Notes: a model not told the origin generated them from the sequence alone. A stretch of DNA of 64,000 bases from Massospora cicadina (GCA_022478985.1 JAKSZP010014888.1:1-64000); one strand, 5' to 3'; shown: positions 1 through 11,771, counted from the first letter of the stretch. A program made the numbers and translations.

Positions 1-860
1 AAAGGTATGAAGACTGATTTATTGGCTGGAATGTCTAACAGGTGCGATTTGGTTAACATGACAATCGGAATAATCTTACCCCTCCTAAATCCATCAGGCA
101 TCACCCCTGATGGGCAGGTAATAGCACTGATCACTATTGATGAGGTTCCAAAGCTTCCTGCTGACAAATCAGGTATTGCACCTGATGCCATGCCATGGAC
201 CAAAGAATAGTTCAGCAACTGAGCATGGGTGGGTTGGGTGTCCTGAACCTGTTCCCAACCAAATGGGCCCACCCCTATATGGGGTGGCCTTGGGGGATTC
301 CCACAACTTGTTGGGCTAAATGCCATCATGCCAACCATCAGAAACGTAGCTGAGCCTTAGTTTGGATATTCAAGATTGAACCAACAGCAACTTGGCCCAC
401 CGCGAAATTTTTTGATGTCAGCTTCCAGGGAACTAACCCACCCATTTTTTGAACAATTTGCCAGTTAGGTCAAATTTGTGGGACCCAATCCCAGCTTGTG
501 TTTCCCCCATTCAACTACTATTTAATCAATAACATCACACTGAGAAAATTGTTAGTCAATTTTTCTTTCCTAAAATTCCATTAAAAATGCTTCCCCAAAA
601 ATTAGGTTTATATATTAAAAATTAAGGTGCCTTATCTACTGATGTACTCGTACCCCTCAGGGTTAACAGCCATGTGCATCTGGTACTCTATTTTGTGCCT
701 ATATGAAATTCTGGCTCACTGGCAGATATTGGTGGAACTCCTTCTGGTTCCATATTTGTTGTATCAGCAGCAGTGCCTTGGGCATTCTGGTTTGCTGTTC
801 AGATGCTCTGGCATCTGGACTGGCAGGCAAGTCTAATTCTTACTTGCTGTTTGCCTGACA
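1..860 (+). repeat. 5' LTR of chromodomain gypsy element A (left end outside window)
   Basis: This segment aligns by eye with the 3' LTR of the same element at 11,772-12,927. The shared part begins near base 1 (compare 12,065) and ends in CCTGACA at 860, so roughly 290 bp of the LTR lie left of the window. A TATTTAA-like promoter element is near 520, and the internal region starts right after 860. Short ORF-like stretches (7-210, 627-836) match coding-like stretches of the other LTRs. Orientation follows from the downstream protease and reverse transcriptase on the plus strand. LTR identity is well supported by the matching far-end copy. Confidence 0.85.
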
Positions 861-1922
861 TAATTGACCAACCATTATCCTCAACCATTTCCACTTTTCT
901 CATGTGTATTGGCGCAGCAATGGTTCCTTCCTTCCAACTAAACCAGGTTGTAAAGAAGATTATCTCTGATCACATCAGTCCAGCCACACTCAAAACTCCA
1001 AAACCATACCCCATAGTTGCCGCGGCTATTTTCCCAGTGGTTTCCCCTGACCCCACCACCATCTCATCGGTATCATAGGATTCATCCACAGCTACCAATA
1101 AGGAGAACTACACTTACTTCTTAGTACCCATGAAGATTAGTGTTGGGTCCCATCACATCTCCTTTAAGGCTCTGGTGGACACTGGAGCCGCAGGAAATTT
1201 TATGAGTGTTGAGTTGGCACAACAAAAAAACTGGAATTGGATGTGAGCTCCTCAGTGATGGTGGCCTCATCTGCTTATCAGCCCTCATATGTCATTCGCC
1301 AACTGGTACCTTTTTCAATCCACCAATTCAGCTTCTGAAAATACTTTTCAGTTATGCCAAACTTGGTGTTTCCAGTAATTTTAAATGTGGGGTGGTGGCA
1401 TCAACAACATGTGAAGATTCATTTAGAGTCTAATACATTGTCATTTGCCAACAACCAATCAGAGGGAGAATTTCCTCTTATTGATACCCTCAAGAAGATA
1501 TAAGGAACTAGCTCTATCACTACCCTGGTCACTTCTGCGGGCATTTCAGCCAATTTCCCCAAAAGCTTAATGTGCTATTAAAAACCTTTGTTATTGAAAA
1601 GGTGGATTGTTTTAACACACCAGGTTTGATTGTAGGTTTTGAACGACTGTGGAGTTGATGAACATCAACTGTCCGTTGTATCCCCAAACAGCGGAGGAAA
1701 AAGTTGCACTTAATACCTGGTTGGATAATATGTTGAGAAAAGGTTGGTTGTTCAAGGAGACCTCAACCATCGCCTCCTTCATTGTCTTTGCTAAAAAAGT
1801 AGATGGTTCTCTCCATCCCTGCATGGATCACGGTCATCTGAATAAAATAATGGTTACTGATCCCTACCCCTTGCATCTGGAGCAGACAATCAGCCAGGCA
1901 ATCACCAAATTCTGTGTGTTCT
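861..1922 (+). pseudogene. Element A: gag remnant, protease and start of reverse transcriptase
   Basis: Between the 5' LTR and the protease only about 270 bp remain, compared with about 800 bp in element B, so gag is mostly missing or never present as a long ORF. An aspartic protease core follows, with the active-site triad Asp-Thr-Gly at 1178-1186 inside the context LVDTGAAGNFMS. The N-terminal part of the reverse transcriptase runs from about 1,649 (MELMNINCPLYPQTAEE) to 1,922, where element B is inserted. Stops near 1,230 and 1,500 and at least one frameshift show that it is not functional. The reading continues after B at 9,136. Family assignment rests on the protease-RT-integrase-chromodomain order in the complete copy. 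Confidence 0.8.
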
Positions 1923-3287
1923 TGTAAGTCTTGGGGAATGTCCCCAGGCTCTTGATTGGGCCATCTTCCCATTCCTAAGTAAAAAGACACCAAAGAGGAT
2001 GGCGGTACCCCTCATTACTCAAGGTGATCTCGCTCACATAGTAGATTAGTGATGGGTAACAGCTCTTTCACTTTGGATCCCACCCCCAGTACCCATACTC
2101 ACCTCAACAGAACTATTGTGGGAAATTAACAAAATCTGTGCTGAGATTGTCAAATTGAAATTGGTCATATCTAGTTCAAGTGGCAATCTGTACGGTGCCC
2201 AAATCTCAAATGGCTGGAAAGACATGAATACTGAGGTATCAGACAGAATGCTTAACGGTTCCAATTAATTAATATGCTGATAGAACTAACATCAGGCACC
2301 ATTGACAAGGGATCAAAGCCCTCTGTTGGCAATTTGGGTGGTGTGGCTGATATGATGCCATTGACTGAACGAATGGACCAGTGACTGAGCGCAGATGGGT
2401 TGGAAATCCCAAACCCATTCCCAACCAAATGGACCTGCCCTTATGTGGGGTAGCCTTGGGGGATTACCATCACTCGTTGGGCCAAACACTGTCACACCAA
2501 CCATTAGAAATGTAGCTGAGCCTCAGTTTGGACGTTTGAGGTCAAACCAACAGCAACTCAGCTAAGCCAAATTTTGTGATGTCAGTTCCCATGGAACAAA
2601 CCCGCCCATTCCTGTACAATTTTAAAGTTAGGTTGAAATGGAGGTACCCAATCCTAACTTGTCACTACCCCAATTGACCACTATTTAATCAGTTGCATAG
2701 CACTGAGAAAATTGTTGGTCAATTTTCTTTTTTCCTTCAATAAAATTTTACCAAAAAACACAAAAAAATTTATTATTTCTTCTAACTGCATCTCTGATGG
2801 CATTTCCCTGGTGGCCTGTCAGTCCATATACTGGATAAACTCTACCAGTACTCTTGGTCACTATGGCCCCCTCTGTCATCAATTGGGTTCAGTGAGTCCA
2901 ATATTTTTGGCTCTACAACCCCATTCTTTTTAACTTCCGGCAGCAATACCCAAGGAACTTGTGGCCATATGTCCACCAATTGCAAGAGAGAATCAATCTC
3001 CTTGCCACCTCAGTTGAAATGGCTCCATATGCTGAGGATCTCATCAAAACTATCTCAGTGATCCCACCCCCTGCAGTAAGACCCCCTGGGTCAGGAGTGG
3101 GTTCAGTGTGGTTTGTCATTGGGATCATTCTTACCATGTTGCTGCACCAACACTGTCATCTCCCAATGCCCAGCTCCATATCAAGTCATTCAGTCGGCAA
3201 TGCCTCTGGCATTCTGGCTTGCTTTTTGGGTGTTTATGCATCCCAATTGGCAGGCCGGTCTAAACTTCTTCTTCTGTTTCCATGACA
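1923..3287 (+). repeat. 5' LTR of element B (1,365 bp)
   Basis: It begins TGTAAGTC and ends CCATGACA, matching the 3' LTR at 7,762-9,130 throughout, with scattered substitutions. A TATTTAA promoter-like motif lies near 2,682 and an AATAAAA polyadenylation-like signal near 2,738, which places R between them. Both sides of this core hold coding-like sequence. Upstream (about 1,975-2,400) is homologous to the sequence after the chromodomain. Downstream (about 2,780-3,287) is homologous to the 149-residue ORF at 8,640-9,089. This is long for an LTR of a chromovirus. Confidence 0.9.
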
Positions 3288-4080
3288 TAATCAACTAACC
3301 TTTATATCCAGCCACTTCCGCCCTGTTTTTTGAACTGGGTGCTGCAGTGGTTACTCTCTACCAAATGAATGTGTAATCAGTAGTTTGCTGTTTGTTGTTT
3401 ATTTGGTTACTTTCCAATTTTGGGAGAAGTATCCGCTTTACCTTTGGAAATCTTCTTCAAGCCACCCAAGCTGCACAGATTTCATCTCCTCCTCTGTCCT
3501 CCAGCCCGGAGAGAAGATCAAGTGTCCTCTCCCAGAAGATCACTAATCAGGTTCTCAAAGTGCTCACTGAAGTGCAAATATGTACAGCAATTGCACTTTA
3601 TAATGCTTCTGCGTTGTCTCATGCTAACAAGGGCTCGCGTTGTTGGATGCTGTGGATGGAGATGCCCGCTGTTGGGTGAGAGGTCTTTTGCGTTCTTCCT
3701 CACAAGCAGGAGACTCCACCCCACTGATGGCTGTCGTGTCAGCTGCCCTGAAACCCCCTGTGTCCCAATCAGACCACTTATTTATACTAATCTATGCTAT
3801 GGCTGAAACCCTAGCTTGGTTTCTTTGGTTTCTACCTTTTTTGAATTGGCCCCTGTGTCAGGTCTACCTTTCAATATGCTTCAGGCAGTCTTTATATTGG
3901 GCTTGGACTCAGGTTCCACTCATCATGGGGTCTGATCTACTGTCCAAGGATCAGTAGATCAAATATGTGACTCTGCAACCACCATCAACGCCTTACCTCA
4001 TCATGTTACCCGTTATCAGAAGGCAAATTTCTTAATTGGATTACCCAAAGTAGACGCAGATGATGCTCCAGTCTCTGAGG
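3288..4080 (+). pseudogene. Element B: decayed gag region
   Basis: This is the interval between the LTR and the protease. Open stretches at 3,392-3,679 and 3,640-3,957 overlap in different frames and are broken by stops. No CCHC zinc knuckle is visible, so the call as gag rests on position only. Directly after the LTR the sequence reads TAATCAACTAACC. Element A has TAATTGACCAACC at the same place, the expected primer-binding-site position, but neither begins with the usual TGG and I cannot assign a primer tRNA. Self-priming, as in Tf1-like elements, is possible. Confidence 0.5.
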
Positions 4081-4607
4081 TAGTGGTAGACTTGGGTACC
4101 AACCTTGCCATAACCCCTGAGTCCAAGTTGGCAGTTACAGAGTTAACTATTAATGATTCTGTCCAAGCCCAGATGGAGGAAGTCGTTTCCCCTGCCCTCA
4201 TACTTCCAATTTTTGCTCCAGCAAAGGACCCTGACCTTACCCCCAATATACCCGTTATTTCTTCAGTCACAAATGAGTTGGTAAAATCTTCCAATAAACA
4301 GAACTTTGCTTATTTTCTTGTACCTATGAAGATCAGTGTCAACCTGCATCATGCCTCCTTCAAAGTTCTGGTGGGTACCAGAGCTGCGGTGAACTTCATG
4401 AGTGTGGAGTTGGCACAAAAATTAAAACTGGGAATAGATGTGGGCTCCTCAGTAATGGTGGCCTCATCTGCTTATCAATCCTCATATGTTGTTCACTGAC
4501 CAGTACCCTTTTCAATCCACCAGTTCAACTTCTGTGATCGTTTTTTGGCTATGCCAAACTTGGTGTTTCCAGTAATCTTAGGTGTGGGGTGGTGGCGCTG
4601 ACAGCAT
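4081..4607 (+). pseudogene. Element B: aspartic protease, active site lost
   Basis: The open frame at 4,083-4,499 continues past a stop at about 4,497. It carries the region homologous to the element A protease, recognisable by YFLVPMKISV before the active site and NFMSVELAQ after it. The catalytic Asp-Thr-Gly has become Gly-Thr-Arg (about 4,372-4,380), so proteolysis is impossible even if translated. The downstream sequence up to about 4,600 leads into the RT in a shifted frame. Homology to the A copy is clear. Confidence 0.8.
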
Positions 4608-6120
4608 GTGAAGATTCATTTAGAGTCTAACACGTTGTCATTTACCAATGATGATTCAGAGGGAGAGTTCCCTCTGATCAACACCCTCAAGAAGATACAG
4701 GGAACCAGCTCTATCACTACCCTGGTTACTTCTGCGGGCATCCCGGTCAATTTCCCTGAAAGCTTAATGCAATATTGGAGAATCTTCAACATGGAAAAGG
4801 CGGATCACCTGCCTAAGCACATCAGGTATGATTGTGGGTTTCAAACAACCGTGGAGTTGGTGAACATCAACTGTCCGTTGTATCCCCATACAGCGGAGGA
4901 AGAAGTTGCACTCAATACCTGGTTAAACAATACGTTGAAAAAAGGTTGAATGTTCAAAGAGACCTCACCCATCGCCTCCCCCACCATCTTTGCCAAAAAA
5001 TTGGATGGTTCTCTTCATCTCTGCATGGATCACGGTCATCTGAATATAATAACAGTTTTTGATCTCTACCCATTGCCCCTGGAGCAGGCAATCAGCCAGG
5101 TAATCACCAAATCCTGTGTGTTCTTAAAGCTGGATCTGGTGAATGCCTTCAACCAAATTTGGGTAATGGAAGGGCAGGAATGGTTAACCGCAATCTGAAC
5201 AAAGCGAGGCATTTTTCAGTTTTGTGTAATGCCCTTCAGGCTTAAGAATGCTCCCACTACATTTCAATGGATGATCAACAATGTACTGGGTGACCTCTGG
5301 TTTACTTGTGCAATTGCATACATTGATGATATCCTGGTTCACTCCCCAACTCCTGAACAACATGCTATTGACTTGGAAGCCGTGGTGGTCGCCTTGCATA
5401 AAGCAGGGTTGTTCCTCAAAGCTTCCAAGTGTGAGTTTTATAAGGAGGAGGTCACTTTCCTTGGGAACCTGGTTCTCAAAGATGGTGTCGCAATCCCTCC
5501 TAACAAGTTAGATGCAATCCAAGAATAGCCAACTTCAACTACCCAGAAACAATTATAGAGTTTCTTATGAACCATCATTTTCTTAAAAAAAGTTCTCCCC
5601 CGCACTTTCACAGCTCGCCGCACCACTCCACCCCATTACTGGGAAAAACATACCATTTTGTTGGACGCCCAAATGTCAGCAGTCATTTAGATCAACCAAA
5701 GAGGTGTTTATGTCTCCGCCTATCTTGAAACATGCCAATCCCACCCAAACTGTATATTGTTGCACGTTATTCCTCATCATTAGCAGTGGGAGCGGTGTTG
5801 CTTCAGGAGCATTATAGTCTGGAACATCCGGTTGCTTATTTTTCCCAAAAGTTCACAGCCATGGAGCAACCTTGGGCCATTTACGAAAAGGAATTGACAG
5901 CTGTTGCATGGGCATTAACTCATTGTCAGTATCTGTTGCAGGGTGCCTGACATGAATTAACAGTCTACACGGATCACCAGGCCCTTTTGTATTTCTGCAA
6001 ACCCCAAAAATTGGCACATCAGCAGGCCAAAGATATTGGGACCTGTGAAGTTTTAACTTTAAATATGAATTTGTCAAAGGTGTGCATAATGTACTTCCTG
6101 ATTTCCTAAGCCACAGTCCC
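4608..6120 (+). pseudogene. Element B: reverse transcriptase and RNase H
   Basis: Frame segments at 4,608-4,949, 4,950-5,198 and 5,229-5,528 carry the RT. Recognisable blocks are KLDLVNAFNQI near 5,128, FCVMPFRLKNAPTTFQ near 5,219 and the catalytic YIDD at 5,319-5,330 followed by ILVHS. RNase H follows at about 5,732-6,100, with the block VAYFSQKFTAMEQPWAIYEK. The NAPTTFQ block and YIDDILVHS are typical of Ty3/gypsy RT. Stops at about 4,948 and 5,197, and frame changes between 5,530 and 5,740, disable it. Confidence 0.85.
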
Positions 6121-7479
6121 TCCCAATGTACCTCAGAACCTGAGGAAGTGGATCTCGTTACTGTGATTCCTGCCACTCAGATTCTGTCAATTGTTCCCCC
6201 ATTGTTTCCTCAGTCACATTGGCTCCTGACGCCCCATCATTGGCTCAGGTTTTAGTCAGTCAAATGGCCTTCCCTGAGGGTGTGGAGTTGGTCGAGCAGT
6301 TGGTCCACTTGAGTCACAAACACTCCCTATACTCCTTAGAAGAGGGACTCATTTACTTCCATTCCTGCATTTGGGTTCCCCCTCCTTCCAATCAGAGATA
6401 TTCCACGCACATCACGATTCCCTCATGGTCAGACATCCCAGTAACAAGAAATGTATTGATTTGATCAAGCAAACCTTTAATTGGGTGGGACTGACCAAGG
6501 AGGTCCCAGCTTGGATCGCCGATTGTGTTATTTGTGCTAGGGCCAAGTCAGATCGCTCTGGGAAAAATGGCCTCATGCACCCTTAAAGCAGGTGAAAGGT
6601 TCATGGACCTCAGTGTCTGTGGACTTTATCATTGATCTCCCCTGTTCTAATGGGTTCACAGTGGTGATGGTTGTGGTGGATTGTTTCACAAAATTTTCTC
6701 TTTTTATCCCTTGTACTTCTGTGATTATGTCAGAAAAAACTGCCTGTCTTTTTATACGCCATGTGTTTTGAATGTTCAGTCTTCCCAGGAGATCATCAGT
6801 GACCGGGGTTCACAGTCTACTGCACAGTTTTGGAGTGAATCCTATCGATCCTGAAAATTACCCCTGTCAATCCATGGTGTATCACCCTCAGTCTGAAGGA
6901 CAGACCAAGCGGGTTAATCAAGTCTGCAAACAGTACCTGCGTTTCTATGCTGCAGCAGCGCAGGATATTTGGGCCGGTGACTTGCCCCCACTCAATTTGC
7001 TTACAATAATGGGACCCATGCATCCACGGGGTGTTCCACTTATTAAGCAACGTTGGGTTTTAATCCTTCATTTTCAGTCAGCCCGTGCTTGCAGCCTGAG
7101 GTTCAAGCTGCCGCGGATCATGCTTCCCATATCCAATCAATGCAAGCTTTAGTGAGGAAACACCTTACCAAAGCCATTGACAACTACAAGTGGTTCACAG
7201 ATCATAAGCACCTTCTGGGTCACAATTTTATGGTGGGTTCCTATGTCATGCTTGATACCCGTCATTTGCAAATTCAAACCCCTTCCTGCAAGTTCGCCAG
7301 TAAGCGCTCAGGCCTCCATTTAGTGGAGAAGGTATTGGGTAACAGGGAGTTCTTACTGAAGCTTCCTGTGCATTGGAAGCTGCACCCTGTTTTCCATGTT
7401 TCCCAGATGTCGCCCTTTAAGGGTGTAATTCCTATAGAACTGGAACCAATCATTGTCAATGATGGGGAAGAAGCCAAGG
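6121..7479 (+). pseudogene. Element B: integrase
   Basis: Open segments at 6,219-6,464, 6,371-6,586, 6,772-7,152 and 7,053-7,511 cover the integrase in several frames. The zinc-binding region retains a CVICARAK block near 6,523. The catalytic core is recognisable by DFIIDLPCSNGFT (first Asp, about 6,628) and by YHPQSEGQTKRVNQ near 6,880, the block carrying the catalytic Glu in related elements. The C-terminal part contains HPVFHVSQMSPFKG (about 7,383-7,424), typical of the gypsy integrase tail just before a chromodomain. Frameshifts make it a pseudogene. Confidence 0.82.
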
Positions 7480-7640
7480 TAGAGGCCATTCTGGCATCCT
7501 GGAAGTTGTGACGTTCTGTCCAATATCTTGTGGTCTGGAAAGGGTACCCAGCCTACAAAAATAGCTGGGTCAAGGCGCACAATTGCACAAATTGCATGGA
7601 CTTGGTCGAAGCTTTCCATATATCCCACCCCAAGGCTCCC
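7480..7640 (+). pseudogene. Element B: C-terminal chromodomain
   Basis: After the integrase tail comes VEAILASWKL, a stop at about 7,509, then YLVVWKGYPAYKNSW (about 7,529-7,573). The aromatic pair and the W-K-G-Y-P...W pattern are characteristic of chromodomains at the end of chromovirus integrases, where they bind modified histone tails and steer insertion. The same block is present in element A near 11,500-11,600. The reading frame remains open past the chromodomain, through the polypurine tract and into the 3' LTR. Confidence 0.82.
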
Positions 7641-7740
7641 CTTCCTCCCCAAAAAAAGGTACAATGATTATGGCAATCAAGTTACTCAAGGCGCATAAGA
7701 ACGTGGCTCTGGTGCAGTTTCCCAGTGGGGGTGCCCTTCC

Positions 7741-7761
7741 TTTGGAAAAAGGAAAGGGTAA
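7741..7761 (+). other. Polypurine tract of element B
   Basis: The purine-rich run GGAAAAAGGAAAGGGTAA directly precedes the TG of the 3' LTR. This is the expected primer for plus-strand DNA synthesis. Element A has the equivalent run before 11,772. Confidence 0.85.
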
Positions 7762-9130
7762 TGTAAGTCCCAGGGAACGTCCCCTTGCTCTTGATTGGGC
7801 CATCTTTCCATTCCTGAGTAAAAAGACACCAAAGAGGATGGTGGTACCCCTCATTACTCAGGGCGATCTCACTCACATAGTAGATGAGCGATGGGTAACA
7901 GCTCTTCCACTTTGGATCCCACCCCCAGTACCCACGCTCACCTTGGCAGAACTGTTGTGGGGAATTAGCAAAATCTGAACTGAGATTGTCAAATTGAAAT
8001 TGGTTAGATCTAGTTCTAGTGGCAATCTGTCTGATGCCCAAATCTCAAATGGCTGGAAAGACATGAAGACTGAAATAAAAGCCAGAATGCCTGACAGTTC
8101 TAATTCAATTAATATGCTGATAGAACTAACATTGGGCACCATCGACAAGGGATTGAAGCCCTCTGTTGGCAATTCAGGCGGTGCATCTGATGTGATGCCA
8201 CTGATCAAACAAATGGATCAGCAACTGAGCGCAGGCGGGTTGGGCATCCCAAACTGTTCCCAACCAAATGGACCCACCCCTATGTGAGGTGGCCTTGGGG
8301 GTTTTCCATCACTCATCAAGCCAAAAACCTTCGCGTTAACTGTCAGAAACATAGCTGAGCCTCAGTTCAGATGTACGAGGTCAAACCAACAGCAACTTGG
8401 CCCACTGCCAAATTTTGTGATGTCAGTTTCCATGGAATAAACCCATCCATTCCCTAAAAATTCGCCAGTTAGGTCAAAATGTTAGTACCCAATCCTGACT
8501 TGTCACTACCCCAATCGACCACCTATCTAATTGGTTGCATAGCACTGAGAAAATTGTTGGTTGATTTTCTTTCTTTTCCTTAATAAAATTTTACCAACAA
8601 ACACAACTGTTTTTATTATTTCTTCTGACTGCATCCCTGATGGCATTTCCCTGGTGGCCTGTCAGTCTGTATACTGGATGGGCTCTACCAGTACTCTTGG
8701 TCACTATGGCCCCCTCTGTCATCAATTGGATTCAGCGAGTCCAATTTTTTTGGCTCTACAAAATCATTCTCATTAACTTCCAGCAGCAATACCCAGGGAT
8801 CTTGTGGCCATATGTCCAACAATTTCAAGAGAGAATCCATCTCCTTGCCACCCCAGTTGAAATGGCTCCATATGCTGAGGATCTCATTGAAACTATCTCA
8901 GTGATCCCACCCCTGCAGCAAGACCCCCTGGGTCAGGAGTGGGTTCAGTGTGGTTTGTTGTTGGGATCATTCTTACCATTTTGCTACACCAACACTTCGT
9001 CATCTCCCAATGCCCAGCTCCATATAAAGTTATTTGGTTGGCAATGCCTCTGGCATTCTGGCTTGCTTTTGGGTGCTTATGCATCCTGACTGGCAGGCCA
9101 GTCTAAACTTCTTCTGCCATTTTCATGACA
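7762..9130 (+). repeat. 3' LTR of element B (1,369 bp)
   Basis: It starts TGTAAGTC and ends CATGACA, matching the 5' LTR. An AATAAAA signal is near 8,582. It contains open frames at 7,583-7,978 (crossing in from pol), 7,994-8,287 and 8,640-9,089. The first two would extend the pol protein after the chromodomain; the last corresponds to the sequence directly upstream of gag in the 5' LTR. It is followed at once by the target duplication GTTCT. Confidence 0.9.
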
Positions 9131-9135
9131 GTTCT

Positions 9136-10140
9136 CTAAGCTGGATCTGGTGAACGCCTTCAACCAAATTCAGGTAATGGAAGAGCAGTAATGGTCAACA
9201 GCAATCGGGACAAAGAGTGGCATTTTCCAATTTTGTGTAATGCCTTTTGTGCTGAAGAATGCTCCCACTACATTTCAACAGATGATCAACAATGTACTGG
9301 GTGATCTCTGGTTCACCTGCGCTGGTGCATACATTGATGATATCCTGGTTCACTCCTCAACTCCTGAACAACATGCTATTGACTTGGAAGCAGTGGTGGT
9401 CGCCTTGCACAAGGCAGGGTTGTTCCTCAAAGCTTCCAAGTATGAGTTTTATAAGGAGGAGGTCACTTCCTTGGGAACCTGGTCCTTAAAGATGGTGGCG
9501 CAATCTCTCAATAAGTTGGATGCTATCTGGGAGTGGCCAACTCCAACTACCCAGAAACAATTATAGAGTTTCTTATGAACCATCAAATTCTTAAAAAAAG
9601 TTCTCCCCCGCACTTTCACAGCTCTCCGCCCTACTCCACCCACTCACAGGGAAATGTACCATTTTGCTGGATAGATGAATTCCAACAGGCGTTCAAATAA
9701 AATAAAGAGATGTTTGTATCCTCTCCCATTTAAAACACGCTGATCCCACCAAGCCATATATTGTTTCATGTGATGCGTCATCAGTAGCTGTTTTGCAGTG
9801 TTGCTCCAGGAGCACGATGGTTTGGAACACCCAGTCGCCTACTTTTCCCAAAAGCTTACCTCTACATAGCAGTTTTTAGGATATTTGCAACAAGGAGTTG
9901 GCAGCCATTGCATGGGCCTTAACTTAACGGATGTACCTGTTGCAGGGTGCCCAACATGAATTAACGGTCCACACAGATCACCAGGCTCTTTTGTATTTCT
10001 GAAAACCCCAAAATTTGGCACATCAGCAGGCCTGAACCTATTGGAACCTGTGCATTTTTAACTTTAAATACAAATTTGTCAAAGGTGCGCTCAATGTTTT
10101 TCTCAATTTCTTAAGCTGCGGTCCCACCCACTATCCCTTG
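9136..10140 (+). pseudogene. Element A: reverse transcriptase (continued) and RNase H
   Basis: This resumes the RT interrupted at 1,922. LDLVNAFNQIQVME starts near 9,142, the catalytic YIDD is at 9,330-9,341, and the open frame 9,240-9,566 is homologous to B's 5,229-5,528. RNase H remnants continue to about 10,130. Stops (for example at 9,189 and 9,564) and frameshifts are present. It is about as decayed as B. Confidence 0.82.
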
Positions 10141-11480
10141 GAACCTGAGGAAGTGGATCTCGTTACCATGATTCCTGCCACTCAGATTCTGTCAATTGTT
10201 CCCCCTGTCATTTCTTCCATCACTCTGGCCCCCAATGCTCCATTAGTTGCTCATGTCTTAGCCAGTCAAATGGCCTGCCCTGAGGGCGTGGAGTTGGTTG
10301 AGCAGTTATCTCACCAGAAGCATAACCACTCCCTATACTCACTGAAGGAGGGTCTTATATATTTTAGAATTTACGTTTGGGTTCCCCCTCTTTCTGAACT
10401 GAGGTATTTCACGCACATCACAATCCCCCCACGGTTAGTCACCCTGGTTCTAAGAAATGCATCAATTTGATCAAACAGACCTACAATTGGGCAGGTTTGA
10501 CAAAAAGAAGTTCCATCCTGGATCACCGATTGTGTTACTTGTGCCAGGGCCAAATCAGATCGCTCTGGCAAAAATGGCCTCCTGCACCCCTTACAACAGG
10601 TGGAGGGCCCATGGACATCGGTGTCTGTGGACTTTATTGTCAAGCTCCCCTGTTCTAACAGGTTCACAGCGGTGATGATAGCGGTGGATCACTTCACAAA
10701 ATTTTCCCTTTTTATACCTTGTACTTCCACGATAATGTCAGAAGAGATTGCCCGCCTTTTTGTACGCCATGAGTTTTGATGTTTGGTCTCCCCCAGGAGA
10801 TCATCAGTGACCGTGGCTCCCAGTTCACCATGCAGGTTTGGAGTGAACTCCTATTGATCCTTAAAATATCCCCCTGTCACTCCACAGCATATCATCCTCA
10901 GTCTGATGGACAGACCAAGTGGGTCAATCAAGTTCTTGAACAGTACCTGCGTTGCTATGCTGCAGCTGCGCAGGATACTCGGGCCAATGATCTCCCCTCA
11001 CACAATTTGCATACCATAACAAAACTCACGCATCCATGGGTTTTCCCTCTTTGAAGCAACGTTGGGTTATAATCCCTCATTTTTGGTCAGACCGTGCTTG
11101 CAGCCAGAGGTTCAAGCTGCCATGGACCACGCTTCTCATATTAGATTGACTTAAGCCTTAGTGCAGGAACACTTCATCAAAGCCATAGATGACTACAAGC
11201 AGTTTGCAGATTGTAAGCATCTTCCAGGTCACGAGTTTACAAAGGGCTCTTATGTTATGCTCAACACCTGTCACTTAAAAATCCAGGCCCCTTCCCACAA
11301 ATTTGCCATTAAATGCTTGGGTCCCCATTTGGTGGAGGAGGTATTAGGTAATGGGGCATTCCAATTGAAGCTCCCCGCACATTAGAAGCAGCACCCCATT
11401 TTTCATGTTTTCCAGCTGTCACCCTTCAAGGGTGCAACTTCTACAGAACCTGAACCAATCATCATCAAAAACGAGGAGGA
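10141..11480 (+). pseudogene. Element A: integrase
   Basis: Segments at 10,138-10,470, 10,776-11,054 and 11,161-11,385 match the integrase of B. Visible blocks are ISDRGSQFTMQVW near 10,801, containing the second catalytic Asp, and YHPQSDGQTKWVNQ near 10,890 with the Glu-bearing region. The SVDFIVKLPCSN block near 10,623 holds the first Asp. The C-terminal HPIFHVFQLSPFKG block is near 11,390. The tail leads into the chromodomain. Frameshifts separate the segments. Confidence 0.82.
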
Positions 11481-11771
11481 GGTTGAGGTAGATGCCATCC
11501 TGGCATCCCAGAAATCCTGACATTCCGTACAATACCTCATGGCCTGGAAAGGGTATCCAGCCTATGAAAACAGTTGGATCAAGGGCGCGCAATTGCGTGA
11601 ATTGCATGGACTTGGTAGAGGCTTTCCACATATCCCACCCTAATGCTCCCCATCCCCCCAAAAAAAGTTACAACTATTATGGCAATCAAGTTGCCCAAGG
11701 TGCACAAGAATGTGGCTCTTGTGCAGTTCCCCAGTGGTGGGGGCTCTTCCCTTGGGAAAATGAAAGGGTAA
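11481..11771 (+). pseudogene. Element A: chromodomain and polypurine tract
   Basis: VDAILASQKS, a stop, then YLMAWKGYPAYENSW (about 11,536-11,580) form the chromodomain, homologous to that of B. The downstream sequence to 11,771 ends in the purine-rich run GAAAATGAAAGGGTAA, the plus-strand primer directly before the LTR. The chromodomain marks the element as a chromovirus-type gypsy. Confidence 0.78.

Larger units (their letters stand above)
1923..9130 (+). mobile_element. Chromodomain Ty3/gypsy retrotransposon B, complete with both LTRs
   Basis: The element starts TGTAAGTC at 1,923 and ends CATGACA at 9,130. It is bounded by identical LTR termini and by a perfect 5-bp duplication GTTCT (1,918-1,922 and 9,131-9,135). 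Removing it and one GTTCT rejoins the reverse transcriptase of element A, and the joined order matches B's own RT around 5,120. Internal order is gag remnant, protease, RT, RNase H, integrase, chromodomain, polypurine tract. That order and the C-terminal chromodomain identify a chromovirus-type member of Ty3/gypsy. Several stops and frameshifts mean it is no longer autonomous. Confidence 0.93.

Noticed and set aside
410..640. A short (about 220 bp) LTR defined only by the TATTTAA and AATAAAA core
   Set aside because: The duplication GTTCT and the TG...CA ends show that the real LTRs are 1.16-1.37 kb, with this core in the middle.
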